A DNA stretch of 64,000 bases from Flavobacteriales bacterium UBA5081 (GTDB taxonomy: Bacteria; Bacteroidota; Bacteroidia; Flavobacteriales_E; Vicingaceae). A program made the position numbers and the translations under genes. The stretch is from the NCBI GenBank assembly GCA_002415785.1, contig DIAJ01000033.1, forward strand, positions 219,465-283,464. Reading direction: 5' to 3'. The notes under the pieces are model-generated. The model saw nothing but the letters and a program-made list of their open reading frames with translations. It was not told where the DNA came from and ran no database searches. Positions 23,610 through 32,688 of this stretch are shown in pieces (within the stretch, counting starts at the first letter, position 1; each line of letters starts with the position of its first letter).

Positions 23610-25631
23610 CTACTGTTCTCCGCTATCCTCCATATCGGGTACTTCAGGTTTCTCCGGTTTAGGAACGTAGTCGGTTCCAATAATTCTAAATTCTGTACGT
23701 CGGTTTAACTGGTGAGCCGCTTCGCGTTCTTCCTCTGTCGCTAATTTGCTAATTTCCTCATCTGAAATAAGTAAATTAGACTCACCCATACCTTTAGGAA
23801 TCATTCGTTCTCGTGCGATTCCTCTGCTCACTAAATAATCAACTGCAGATTTAGCACGACCTTGTGATAGCTTTTGGTTGTATTCTGCACTACCTCTACT
23901 ATCAGTGTTTGCTAATAACTCAATTACAATTGTTGGGTTGTCCACCAAAGTTTTATATAAAACCTCTAATGAATCTCTAGCCTGATCTGTCAGTTTTACA
24001 TCATCAAACTCATATAAGATGTCTGGAAGCTTAATTGGCTCTTCAGTAATTGGCTGTAATTCATAAAGGTGAGCAAAAATCTTAGATTCATCTAAGCCCA
24101 CAGTGGTTTCTTTACCTTTCGCACTTAAGTAATCGTTCTTACTTACTGTTATGTTATATGAAGTATTTGGACTTATGTAATACTCTCCATTTCCTTTGTC
24201 TGCAAACTCAAAAGTTCCATCGGAACGCGTTTCCATTTCAGCAGTTGTACCATCTGTTCCAACTAACTCCACTTTTGCAGCTGTAATTGGCTCTCCGGTT
24301 TCTATGTCCCTAACTTCACCCTTTAAGATAAAAATAACCGGTGGTTCAGAAAACTCCCAAATATCATCTTTCCCTCTGCCGCCTTCTCTACTTGAAGTAA
24401 AAAATCCTCTGTTTTCGTTTCCTTGATAAATCAAAGCAAAATCATTAGCACTTGAATTAATTGGAGCTTTCATATTTTGGACTTCTCCCCATTGCCCATC
24501 ACCTTTCTTGGCTGCCATGTATATGTCCAATCCGCCCATACCTACATGTCCATTAGAAGCAAAATACAAATCGCCATTTTCTCTCACAAAAGGAAACATT
24601 TCATCTCCTTGAGTATTGATTTCCGGTCCAAGATTAATTGGAGCAGACCATTGATTTCTTCCTTCCTCTTTTATGTACCAAAGGTCTTTTCCACCTTGAC
24701 CACCTTCAAGATCAGATGCAAAAATTAAAATTTTATCATCAGGTGTGATAGCTGGATGACCAACTACTGCACTATCTGAAGCAATCATAACTTCCTCAGG
24801 AGTTCCAAATCCCATCCCTTGCTTTTGAGCTTGATAAATTTTACATCCCTTATATCCATTCTTCTCTACTTCACAACGAGTAAAGTACATAATATTCCTT
24901 CTGGAATTAAAAGTTGCACTACCTTCGCTAGCGTCTGTATTAACTGCTCCATCTTCGCCGCCTGCTAAAACAGGCTCACTCCACTTTCCTTTCTTATCTC
25001 TTTGAGTAACGTATAAATCAGAAAAATTTGTTCCTGTCACTTCAGACACATCTGAACCTGTAGAACCTTCTCGAGTTGATGTAAAAATCAATTCATCATT
25101 TCGCTTATCTGCAAAGGTTGGGCTAAAATCGTAAAACTCAGAATTTATTAAAACAACCGGCTCTACAGTATAAGTAGTTGGGTTATCAGCCCAAGTTTGT
25201 GCTTTTTGTGCAGCTTCAACTCCTAATTTACCTCTAGGGTCACTTGGGTTATCAGCTGCATATTTTTGAAATTCAACTAAAGCTTCATCATATTTTCCAT
25301 TTTGCATTTTCATGTTGGCTAAATGCAATCTGGCAACAGGGTCTGCATATTGAGCAATAATTGCTTTCTCATACCAAACCTCAGCTTGTTCAGTTTGATC
25401 ACTTAAGCGATATGACTCTCCAATCTTAAATATAATTTCGGCCTTTACATCTCTTCCTTTTTCCTTTACATAAGCTTTCTTGTACATTTCAATTGCCTCA
25501 TGGTACTTCTCTTCTTTATACAAAGCATGATCAGCATCATCTAAATAACTTTTTTGTGCTAACAATTGTATAGGTGCAATTGCCAATAGTAAAAGAACTC
25601 CTAAAACTGTAGTAAACTTCATTTGCGTCAT
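23610..25631 (-). CDS. PorE-like OmpA-family protein (TPR, PD40 propeller, CRD, OmpA)
   Basis: The 673-residue protein has a signal peptide (about 1-26, cleaved after LLAQ), TPR repeats (about 28-110), PD40/WD40-like propeller strands (about 160-430, several D(L/I)Y or D(L/I)W blades), a carboxypeptidase-regulatory domain (about 437-520) and a C-terminal OmpA peptidoglycan-binding domain (about 545-655, NTDSRGSAEYNQKLSQGRA). That domain order and length match PorE, a T9SS component that links the outer-membrane machinery to peptidoglycan in Porphyromonas gingivalis. PorE is a lipoprotein, whereas no lipobox is seen here, so this may be a paralogue. It is a single gene with its own terminator. 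A start at the fourth codon (25622) is also possible. Confidence 0.85.
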   Translation of the reverse strand: MTQMKFTTVLGVLLLLAIAPIQLLAQKSYLDDADHALYKEEKYHEAIEMYKKAYVKEKGRDVKAEIIFKIGESYRLSDQTEQAEVWYEKAIIAQYADPVARLHLANMKMQNGKYDEALVEFQKYAADNPSDPRGKLGVEAAQKAQTWADNPTTYTVEPVVLINSEFYDFSPTFADKRNDELIFTSTREGSTGSDVSEVTGTNFSDLYVTQRDKKGKWSEPVLAGGEDGAVNTDASEGSATFNSRRNIMYFTRCEVEKNGYKGCKIYQAQKQGMGFGTPEEVMIASDSAVVGHPAITPDDKILIFASDLEGGQGGKDLWYIKEEGRNQWSAPINLGPEINTQGDEMFPFVRENGDLYFASNGHVGMGGLDIYMAAKKGDGQWGEVQNMKAPINSSANDFALIYQGNENRGFFTSSREGGRGKDDIWEFSEPPVIFILKGEVRDIETGEPITAAKVELVGTDGTTAEMETRSDGTFEFADKGNGEYYISPNTSYNITVSKNDYLSAKGKETTVGLDESKIFAHLYELQPITEEPIKLPDILYEFDDVKLTDQARDSLEVLYKTLVDNPTIVIELLANTDSRGSAEYNQKLSQGRAKSAVDYLVSRGIARERMIPKGMGESNLLISDEEISKLATEEEREAAHQLNRRTEFRIIGTDYVPKPEKPEVPDMEDSGEQ

Positions 25632-25756
25632 ATATTTTGAAGGTAGCCGCTAAAATAAACAAATTTTTCAATCTCGACTCCTTTTTATTGGGCTGGATGA
25701 TGTCCTACTTTAAAATAAATTTAAACAATGTTAATATTTTATTAAATTTCAACCAC

Positions 25757-27955
25757 TTAATGATTAAACAATAATTCTCGATATTTTGGTAATGGCCAAA
25801 TTTCATCATCTACCGTTAACTCCAATTTGTCTACACTGTATCTAATAATGTCAAACATTGGCTTTACAACATCACAATATTCAGAAGCGCGCTCTTTTGG
25901 ATCAGTTAATTTGTTGATTCTTCTTCGCTCGTCAATCATTTTCTCGACGGTTTCTTTTACCACCTTAACATGACGAGAGATATTTTTAATCATCTCCAAC
26001 TGAACATTAGCCGACTCTTTAAATTCAGAATCTGACAAAATGCTTTTTAAGCCTTGAACATTTCTAATTAATTGATTTTGGTATTTAAGCGCAATCGGTA
26101 AAATATGATTTTGCGCTAGGTCACCTACTACTCTCGCTTCTATTCGGATTAAATTTGTGTATAATTCATAGGCAATTTCCTGACGAGCCATTACCTCTCT
26201 CTTCGTCATCACCCCTATTTCTTCAAAAAGAGAAACCGTTTGCTTCGAACCTAATTCGGTAAGCGCTTCAGGTGTAGTTCTCAAATGAGATAAGCCTCTT
26301 TTAGCCGCTTCTTTTACCCATTCCTCACCATAGCCATTTCCTTCAAAACGAATATTTTTAGATGCAATGGTGTATTTCTTCAAGATTCTAAGAATAGCTT
26401 CGTCTTTTTTTACTCCCTTTTTAATTTGAGCATCTACATCTTTCTTAAACTGTCGCAATTGTTTGGCAACTATTGTATTTAAAATGGTCATTGCCGAAGA
26501 GCAGTTTGCTGAAGATCCTACTGCTCTGTATTCAAATTTATTTCCTGTAAAAGCAAAAGGTGAAGTTCTGTTTCTATCGGTATTGTCCAGCAAGATTTCA
26601 GGAATTTTACCGATATTCAATTTTAGCTCTGTTTTTTCATCAGCCGTTAATGCTTTATCATCTTTAACTTTAGAAACGAGCTCGTCCAACATTTTTGTCA
26701 ATTCTGTTCCAATAAAAACAGAAACAATTGCCGGTGGAGCCTCATTCGCTCCCAAGCGATGTTCGTTTCCCGCAGTGGCAATTGCAGCTCTCAACAATCG
26801 TTCATTGTCGTAAACAGCTTTAATGGTATTAATCAGGAAAGTCAAAAACTGCATATTCGACTTTGGGTTTTTACCTGGGCTTAACAAATTCACACCGGTA
26901 TCTGTTGCTAACGACCAGTTATTGTGTTTTCCTGAACCATTTACATTGGCGTAAGGTTTTTCATGAAGCAACACACGCATATTGTGTTTACGTGCCACCT
27001 TATCCATAATGTCCATTAACAACTGATTGTGATCAACTGCCAAGTTAGTTTCTTCATAAACCGGAGCACACTCAAATTGATTAGGGGCTACTTCATTATG
27101 GCGAGTTTTTACCGGAATTCCCAGCTTCATGCATTCAATTTCCAGTTCATTCATAAAAGCATTCGCCCTTTCGGGAATTGAACCAAAGTAATGATCGTCT
27201 AATTCTTGTCCTTTAGCAGGGCTATGTCCAAATACAGTCCTTCCTGTTAAAACCAAATCAGGTCTTGCAGCAAATAGTGCTTTATCCACCAAGAAATACT
27301 CTTGCTCCCAACCCAGTGTAGCATTTACCTTTTTTACATTTTTATCAAAATACTGACAAACATCAACTGCTGCTTGGTCAACAGCATTTAAAGCTTTTAA
27401 TAAAGGAGTTTTGTAGTCTAAAGCTTCACCGGTATACGATATATATATAGTTGGAATACATAAAGTTTTTCCTATTACGAAAGCCGGCGAACTTGGATCC
27501 CAAGCTGTATAGCCGCGAGCTTCGAATGTATTTCGAATACCACCATGAGGCAAACTTGAAGCATCCGGCTCTTGTTGAACTAATTGACTACCATCAAATC
27601 GCTCGATTACATTATTATCACTTAATGGTACAGGCTCAAAAAAGGCATCGTGCTTCTCTGCAGTAGTTCCGGTTAATGGTTGAAACCAATGCGTGTAATG
27701 CGTCACTTGCTTCTCCATAGCCCAAGCTTTCATTGAAGAAGCTACCGCATCAGTAATTTTTCGTTCAACTTGTTTCCCATTATTAATTGCATCAAGCACC
27801 TGACTATAAATATCTTTCGGCATATATTCTGCCATAGCTTTCTTATCGAAAACATTAATACCATAATAATCAGATATTTTTGGTGATGGAGCGATAACTT
27901 CTCTCGGTGTACGAGACATTGCAGCTTCAATAGCCTTAAAGCGGATAGTTGCCAT
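25757..27955 (-). CDS. glnN: Glutamine synthetase type III
   Basis: GSIII makes glutamine from glutamate, ammonia and ATP and is the main ammonium-assimilating enzyme in many Bacteroidota. The 732-residue length is typical and much longer than GSI. Landmarks include the N-terminal GSIII region, NQFECAPVYEETNLAVDHNQ near residue 300 and the ATP-site block LLHEKPYANVNGSGKHNNWS near residue 335. It is a single gene with a clear promoter. No GlnB or ammonium transporter gene is adjacent. Confidence 0.97.
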   Translation of the reverse strand: MATIRFKAIEAAMSRTPREVIAPSPKISDYYGINVFDKKAMAEYMPKDIYSQVLDAINNGKQVERKITDAVASSMKAWAMEKQVTHYTHWFQPLTGTTAEKHDAFFEPVPLSDNNVIERFDGSQLVQQEPDASSLPHGGIRNTFEARGYTAWDPSSPAFVIGKTLCIPTIYISYTGEALDYKTPLLKALNAVDQAAVDVCQYFDKNVKKVNATLGWEQEYFLVDKALFAARPDLVLTGRTVFGHSPAKGQELDDHYFGSIPERANAFMNELEIECMKLGIPVKTRHNEVAPNQFECAPVYEETNLAVDHNQLLMDIMDKVARKHNMRVLLHEKPYANVNGSGKHNNWSLATDTGVNLLSPGKNPKSNMQFLTFLINTIKAVYDNERLLRAAIATAGNEHRLGANEAPPAIVSVFIGTELTKMLDELVSKVKDDKALTADEKTELKLNIGKIPEILLDNTDRNRTSPFAFTGNKFEYRAVGSSANCSSAMTILNTIVAKQLRQFKKDVDAQIKKGVKKDEAILRILKKYTIASKNIRFEGNGYGEEWVKEAAKRGLSHLRTTPEALTELGSKQTVSLFEEIGVMTKREVMARQEIAYELYTNLIRIEARVVGDLAQNHILPIALKYQNQLIRNVQGLKSILSDSEFKESANVQLEMIKNISRHVKVVKETVEKMIDERRRINKLTDPKERASEYCDVVKPMFDIIRYSVDKLELTVDDEIWPLPKYRELLFNH

Positions 27956-27981
27956 ATTGTATTTATTCTAAAATTATGGCA

Positions 27982-28015
27982 CAAAAGTATTCCATATTTT
28001 CAACTTCATGACAAA
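27982..28015 (-). promoter_or_regulatory. glnN promoter
   Basis: The minus strand shows TTTG (28015-28012), a 22-base spacer and TACTTTTG (27989-27982), fitting the Bacteroidota consensus. The predicted transcript start lies about 20 bases before the start codon. Confidence 0.65.
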
Positions 28016-28097
28016 AAAAGCAAAAATAATTATCAACACCCCATAAAAAATAGGGTAGACACCACAGAAACCATAAACTTTTAAGAAAAAACCCTAA

Positions 28098-29045
28098 TTA
28101 AAATGGGGTCGCAAATGAAAAATACATATAAACAGCATAAAAGAGAATCAATACAAGCCCTTTCCAAAGTCCAATATTTTTCCCCCATACCATAAAAGGC
28201 AACAACAACAAAGCTATTCCCAACATAAAGTAAATATCAAAAGAAATTACAGATGGACTAATTGATAATGGGTGAACGACAGCTGTTACACCTACAATGG
28301 CGAAGATATTGAACAAATTGGAACCAATTAAATTGCCGATAGAAATATCAGTTTCTTTTCTGAATGCCGCTACAGCAGATGTTACTAATTCGGGAACACT
28401 GGTTCCAAAGGCTACTACAGAAACGCTAATCACTTTTTCACTAACACCAAAGTTTTTAGCAATACTTACTACACTTTCCACCAACCATTCAGAGCCAAAA
28501 TACAAACCTGCTAGCCCTAAGAGTATAAACAGCAAATCTTTTATAGCTGTATCTTTAGGGGCCTCATCGGGAATTTCGGCTTCAGCTTGCAAAGCTTTAC
28601 CTTCAATTCGAGACTTTCTAATCAACCAAAAGGTAAATGCAGATAAAATCAAAACAAAAATTAGCCCTTCCCAAAAATTAATCTCTCCATTTAGTGCGAA
28701 AATATAAAAGAGAATAGAAGCAAACATCATCATCGGCCAATCAATTCGGATCGATGCACGATTAACTTCTATTGGAAAAATTAAAACAGTTATTCCTAAA
28801 ACCAAGCCAAGGTTGGCAATGTTTGAACCTACTACTGCTCCAACACTAACATCGGGATAACCACTTAACACTCCTTTTAAACTCACTAGCAATTCAGGTG
28901 CTGAAGTTCCAAATGAGACAATGGTCATACCTATAACCAGTGGAGAAATTGCAAAACGCAAAGCTAAGCGAACAGCTCCACGAACTAAAAATTCGGCACC
29001 ACCAATTAAAATAACTAAGCCAAGGATGAGCAGTAAATATTCCAT
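28098..29045 (-). CDS. Calcium/sodium antiporter (CaCA family, YrbG-like)
   Basis: This inner-membrane antiporter has 315 residues and about ten hydrophobic segments. It carries the two inverted alpha repeats of the CaCA family. The first reads GTSAPELLVSLKG...VGAVVGSNIANLG (about residues 47-85) and the second GTSVPELVTSAVA...IGNLIGSNLFNI (about 210-245), each with the ion-binding glutamate in the PEL motif. It starts one base after the tatA stop, so the pair is cotranscribed. The transported ion is inferred from family. Confidence 0.92.
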   Translation of the reverse strand: MEYLLLILGLVILIGGAEFLVRGAVRLALRFAISPLVIGMTIVSFGTSAPELLVSLKGVLSGYPDVSVGAVVGSNIANLGLVLGITVLIFPIEVNRASIRIDWPMMMFASILFYIFALNGEINFWEGLIFVLILSAFTFWLIRKSRIEGKALQAEAEIPDEAPKDTAIKDLLFILLGLAGLYFGSEWLVESVVSIAKNFGVSEKVISVSVVAFGTSVPELVTSAVAAFRKETDISIGNLIGSNLFNIFAIVGVTAVVHPLSISPSVISFDIYFMLGIALLLLPFMVWGKNIGLWKGLVLILFYAVYMYFSFATPF

Positions 29046-29294
29046 CTACTTATTTTCCGACTTCTGTTGAGTAGTTCCTCCTGTTTTTTTATCCGGATTA
29101 GCACGATCGGTAATCTCTCTGGAAGTTTTTCTAATTTCCTCCTGAATATCACCGGTGGCATTTTTAAACTCTCGAATTCCCTTACCGAAACCTCTCGCCA
29201 ACTCAGGAATTTTCTTTGACCCAAACAATAATACTACTGCTAATAAAACGATAAATATCTCAGATCCACCTAAACTTAAAAAACCTAATACCAT
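29046..29294 (-). CDS. tatA: Twin-arginine translocase subunit TatA/TatE
   Basis: TatA forms the protein-conducting pore of the Tat pathway, which exports folded proteins. The 82-residue protein has one N-terminal membrane helix, the FG hinge motif (VVLLFGSKKIPELARGFGKG) and an amphipathic helix followed by a polar tail. tatC is not in the window. A TAnnTTTG element ends only five bases before the ATG, so the transcript may have almost no leader. Confidence 0.95.
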   Translation of the reverse strand: MVLGFLSLGGSEIFIVLLAVVLLFGSKKIPELARGFGKGIREFKNATGDIQEEIRKTSREITDRANPDKKTGGTTQQKSENK

Positions 29295-29298
29295 GGGT

Positions 29299-29306
29299 CA
29301 AAATTA
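29299..29306 (-). promoter_or_regulatory. Possible tatA -7 promoter element
   Basis: TAATTTTG on the minus strand matches TAnnTTTG and lies between the secDF terminator and the tatA start. If used, transcription would begin at or next to the start codon. No clear -33 element is seen. Confidence 0.4.
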
Positions 29307-29311
29307 CAAAA

Positions 29312-29346
29312 AAAGCCCTGTCTTGTATTCATCAAAACAGGGCTTC
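29312..29346 (-). terminator. Intrinsic terminator of secDF
   Basis: On the minus strand AAGCCCTGT pairs with ACAGGGCTT and is followed by TTTTT. It lies 18 bases after the secDF stop. Confidence 0.92.
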
Positions 29347-29364
29347 AATTAAAGAATTATAAAA

Positions 29365-32300
29365 TTATTTTTTTCGCTTTTTATCCTCTTCCTTTTTGGT
29401 TAAGTCAACAACAATTGGTGTTGCTACACAAAGCGATGAATAAGTTCCGACAATTACACCAACTAATAATGCAAAAGAGAAACCTCTAATCACTTCTCCT
29501 CCAAAAATAAAGATCATTAATAATACAAAGAAAGTACTCATAGAGGTATTAAACGTTCTACTTAAGGTAGAGTTAACCGCCTCATTAACTACTGCATTAA
29601 ACTCTCTCTTTTTGTATGCACCTAAGTACTCCCTAATACGGTCGAAAACAACCACTGTATCATTAATAGAATAACCCACAACTGTTAGGATTGCTGCAAT
29701 AAATGCCTGGTCAATTTCTAATGAGAAAGGTAAAATTCCATATAACAATGAGAATACAGAAAGCACCAATAAAACATCGTGGAAGATTGCCACTACAGCT
29801 CCTAAACCAAATTGCCATTTTCTGAAACGCAATAATATGTATAAGAAAATAATGACTAGAGAGAAAACTATCGCCCAAAGGGCAGAAGTTTTAATATCGT
29901 CCGCAATGGTAGGTCCTACTTTTTGCGAACTCATAACTTCATAAGTTGCTCCAAGTGATTCTAAACCTTCATTTAATTTAGACTCAACTTCAGCGTCAGC
30001 ATTAATAGACTCGCTATCAATCAAGAAACTAGTTGTTATTTTCAGCTGATTATCTTCACCAAAAACTTTTACTTCAGGTGCTAAGTTTACTCCATCTTCA
30101 GTTACGAAACTGTTTGCTAAAGCGTTTCTCACATCAACAGCATCTTTACTTTCATCAAAGCGAACCACATAGGTTCTACCTCCAGTAAAGTCTACTCCGT
30201 AAGACAAGCCTCTAGTTAATAAAGAGCCAACTCCAACTAAAATAATAATTGAAGAAATGATGTAAAATACTTTTCTCTTTTCTACAATCTTTAATGAGAT
30301 ATTCTCCAAGAAGTGCTCACTAAATTTAGTAGAAACAGTAATCTTTTGCTTTTTATCTAATCTCCAAGCAAAGATTAATCGAGTAATGAAGATGGCACTA
30401 AACAATGAAGTTAGAATACCTATCACTAAAACTTTCGCAAAACCTTCTACAGGTCCTGTTCCAAAGAACCAAAGAATAATACCGGTTAATAAAGTAGTAA
30501 CGTTGGCATCGATAATCGATGAATAGGCATTTTTATACCCATCTGTAATGGCTAGTCTGGTACCTTTACCTGCTCTAAGTTCTTCACGAATACGCTCGTA
30601 AATAAGTACGTTCGCATCAACTGAAATACCAATTGTCAATACAATACCTGCAATTCCCGGTAAGGTTAGTGCAATGTTTGTACTTGCCAACACTCCCATG
30701 ATAAAGAAAAGGTTAGCTAACAATGCTATATCGGAAGCAATACCTGCCTTGCCATAGAAGAAAATCATGTAAAGCAAAACAATTAACAAAGCAATTAAGA
30801 ATGAATTCATTCCTGCATCAATAGCCTCCTGACCAAGTGATGGTCCTACAACTGCTTCTTCAACAATTTTTGCCGGAGCAGGAAGTTTACCCGCTTTAAG
30901 AATATTCGCAATTAATTTTGCTTCTTCGATGGTAAAATCTCCTTCGATGCTCGAAACACCACCTGAAATTTCAGCATTTACATTAGGGAAAGAGTAAACG
31001 TAATTGTCAAGTACAATTGCAATGCTTTGACCTACATTCTCACCTGTTAAACGCTTCCAAGTTTTTGCACCCAAGGTATTCATCTTCATGGTAATCTCCG
31101 GGCGACCACCAAACTGTCCGAAATCTTGGAAAGCATCTGTAATCACATCTCCTTCTAATGGAGCTTTACCATCTCTACTGTTTACTTCAATGGCAATTAG
31201 CTGTAAAAATCTACCTTCTTCATCAAAAGGTTTAGCCGTCCATAACAAACGTAAATCATTTGGAAAAATCTTCTTGATCTCGGGTATAGCCAAATACTCA
31301 TTCACTTTTGCTGTGTCCTTAATGGCAACATAACCTACAATTGGACCTTCACCGGGCATGTAGTTTCCTTGCTCATTCTGGTAAATTGCCGGAGAAAGCA
31401 CTGCAAACAGTGGGTTGTCCTTAGCAAAATCTTCAAAAGACTGATCTGCCAATCCGGCTGAATCAGATGAAGAAGTGTCTGCATCTGAAGTCAATTGATC
31501 CATTAAAGATGACTCTTCCTCTACAGTATCTTGAGTTAAAGAGTCTAAAGCATTTTCGGCAGTTTCAACTACCTCTTCAGCTGCTTCTTCAACTTCTTGT
31601 TCTAAAGTATCTGCCAAGTCTGCAACAGCAGAAGTAGAATCTGAATCACCATCAACTTCTTCACCTTTTTGAATTAAATTCAGCTTCTCATTAGCTTCTG
31701 CCAAATAAGGATAAATTTCGGCATTCTCATAGGTTTCCCAGAACTCTAACTTAGCTGTTCCTTGTAATAATTGACGAACACGCTCTTTGTTTTTCACTCC
31801 CGGCAACTCAACCAAAATACGGTCTGAAGCAGTTAACTTCTGAATATTTGGCTGTGCTACACCAAAAAGGTTTACACGAGTACGAAGTACTTGGAAAGTA
31901 CGATCGAAAGCAGCATCTGCTTCTTCACGAATAAACTCAATTACTTGCTCATTAGAAGCATCTCTGTCAATATTATCTTTATTCTCTAAAGTATAAAAAA
32001 CGGAAGCTAGTGGTTTATCACCTGCTACTTCTGCCCAAGATTGCTCGAATAAGTTAACAAAGTTGTCTTGATTAGTGCGCATTTTTTCCTTTGCCAAATC
32101 CATGGCTTTTTGGAAATCTTCATCTTCGCTATAAGAAGATAGTGCACGAACAACATCGGCAACAGAGACCTCAAGAGTAACATTCATTCCTCCTTTTAGG
32201 TCAAGTCCCAGATTTAATACATTTTTTCTAACCTCTCCATAGGTGTAGTTCAAAACCGGATAAACCGGCTCTGCAGCCATGGAATCTAAATAGTTTTCCT

Positions 32301-32436
32301 CTTTCTCAATGGAACCGTTTGCAAATTGTTCTGCGTCACTTTCAACACCTTGCGCTACCCATGTAAATGACAATTGGTAGAGACAAGCCAATGACAACAA
32401 TGCGATAAACGTCCAAATTAATCCCTTGTTTTGCAT
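29365..32436 (-). CDS. secDF: Fused protein translocase subunit SecDF
   Basis: SecD and SecF use the proton motive force to pull proteins through the Sec channel; here they are one 1023-residue polypeptide, common in Bacteroidota. An N-terminal membrane span (about 7-27) leads to the periplasmic P1 domain with LGLDLKGGMNVTLEV (about 76-90). The SecD membrane block follows (ISVDANVLIYERI near residue 615), then the SecF half with YGVDFTGGR (about 757) and NDTVVVFDRIREYLG (about 925). An acidic, low-complexity insertion of ~85 residues (about 250-337) interrupts P1. It is a single gene with a good promoter and terminator. Confidence 0.97.
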   Translation of the reverse strand: MQNKGLIWTFIALLSLACLYQLSFTWVAQGVESDAEQFANGSIEKEENYLDSMAAEPVYPVLNYTYGEVRKNVLNLGLDLKGGMNVTLEVSVADVVRALSSYSEDEDFQKAMDLAKEKMRTNQDNFVNLFEQSWAEVAGDKPLASVFYTLENKDNIDRDASNEQVIEFIREEADAAFDRTFQVLRTRVNLFGVAQPNIQKLTASDRILVELPGVKNKERVRQLLQGTAKLEFWETYENAEIYPYLAEANEKLNLIQKGEEVDGDSDSTSAVADLADTLEQEVEEAAEEVVETAENALDSLTQDTVEEESSLMDQLTSDADTSSSDSAGLADQSFEDFAKDNPLFAVLSPAIYQNEQGNYMPGEGPIVGYVAIKDTAKVNEYLAIPEIKKIFPNDLRLLWTAKPFDEEGRFLQLIAIEVNSRDGKAPLEGDVITDAFQDFGQFGGRPEITMKMNTLGAKTWKRLTGENVGQSIAIVLDNYVYSFPNVNAEISGGVSSIEGDFTIEEAKLIANILKAGKLPAPAKIVEEAVVGPSLGQEAIDAGMNSFLIALLIVLLYMIFFYGKAGIASDIALLANLFFIMGVLASTNIALTLPGIAGIVLTIGISVDANVLIYERIREELRAGKGTRLAITDGYKNAYSSIIDANVTTLLTGIILWFFGTGPVEGFAKVLVIGILTSLFSAIFITRLIFAWRLDKKQKITVSTKFSEHFLENISLKIVEKRKVFYIISSIIILVGVGSLLTRGLSYGVDFTGGRTYVVRFDESKDAVDVRNALANSFVTEDGVNLAPEVKVFGEDNQLKITTSFLIDSESINADAEVESKLNEGLESLGATYEVMSSQKVGPTIADDIKTSALWAIVFSLVIIFLYILLRFRKWQFGLGAVVAIFHDVLLVLSVFSLLYGILPFSLEIDQAFIAAILTVVGYSINDTVVVFDRIREYLGAYKKREFNAVVNEAVNSTLSRTFNTSMSTFFVLLMIFIFGGEVIRGFSFALLVGVIVGTYSSLCVATPIVVDLTKKEEDKKRKK

Positions 32437-32473
32437 GTTTTAGCTTTAAAAAATTGATTCTTTATGAAGCCTG

Positions 32474-32504
32474 CAAATATAGAATTTCCAATAAGAAATA
32501 ACAA
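32474..32504 (-). promoter_or_regulatory. secDF promoter
   Basis: On the minus strand TTG (32504-32502), a 20-base spacer and TATATTTG (32481-32474) match the Bacteroidota promoter consensus. It lies 37 bases before the start codon. Confidence 0.65.
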
Positions 32505-32688
32505 TTGTCTTTTACTTAATAGTGAATTTTGTGGAAAAGCTTTAATTTTCATCGTATTTTTACACTCATATAGGCAACTTTAGGTCAATTTTATAGTCAT
32601 ATTTCAGATGAATGGAATTTACGATTTCAAATAAAGTGTTGCTTATAATGAAACATTATTTACAATTTGCAAATAAAACACTCCAGAT

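Noticed and set aside
27742..27984. 80-codon minus-strand frame at the start of glnN
   Set aside because: It lies in another frame of the secure glutamine synthetase gene and shows no protein-like features.
29015..29224. 69-codon frame across tatA and the antiporter start
   Set aside because: It is out of frame with two well-supported genes and has no recognisable product.
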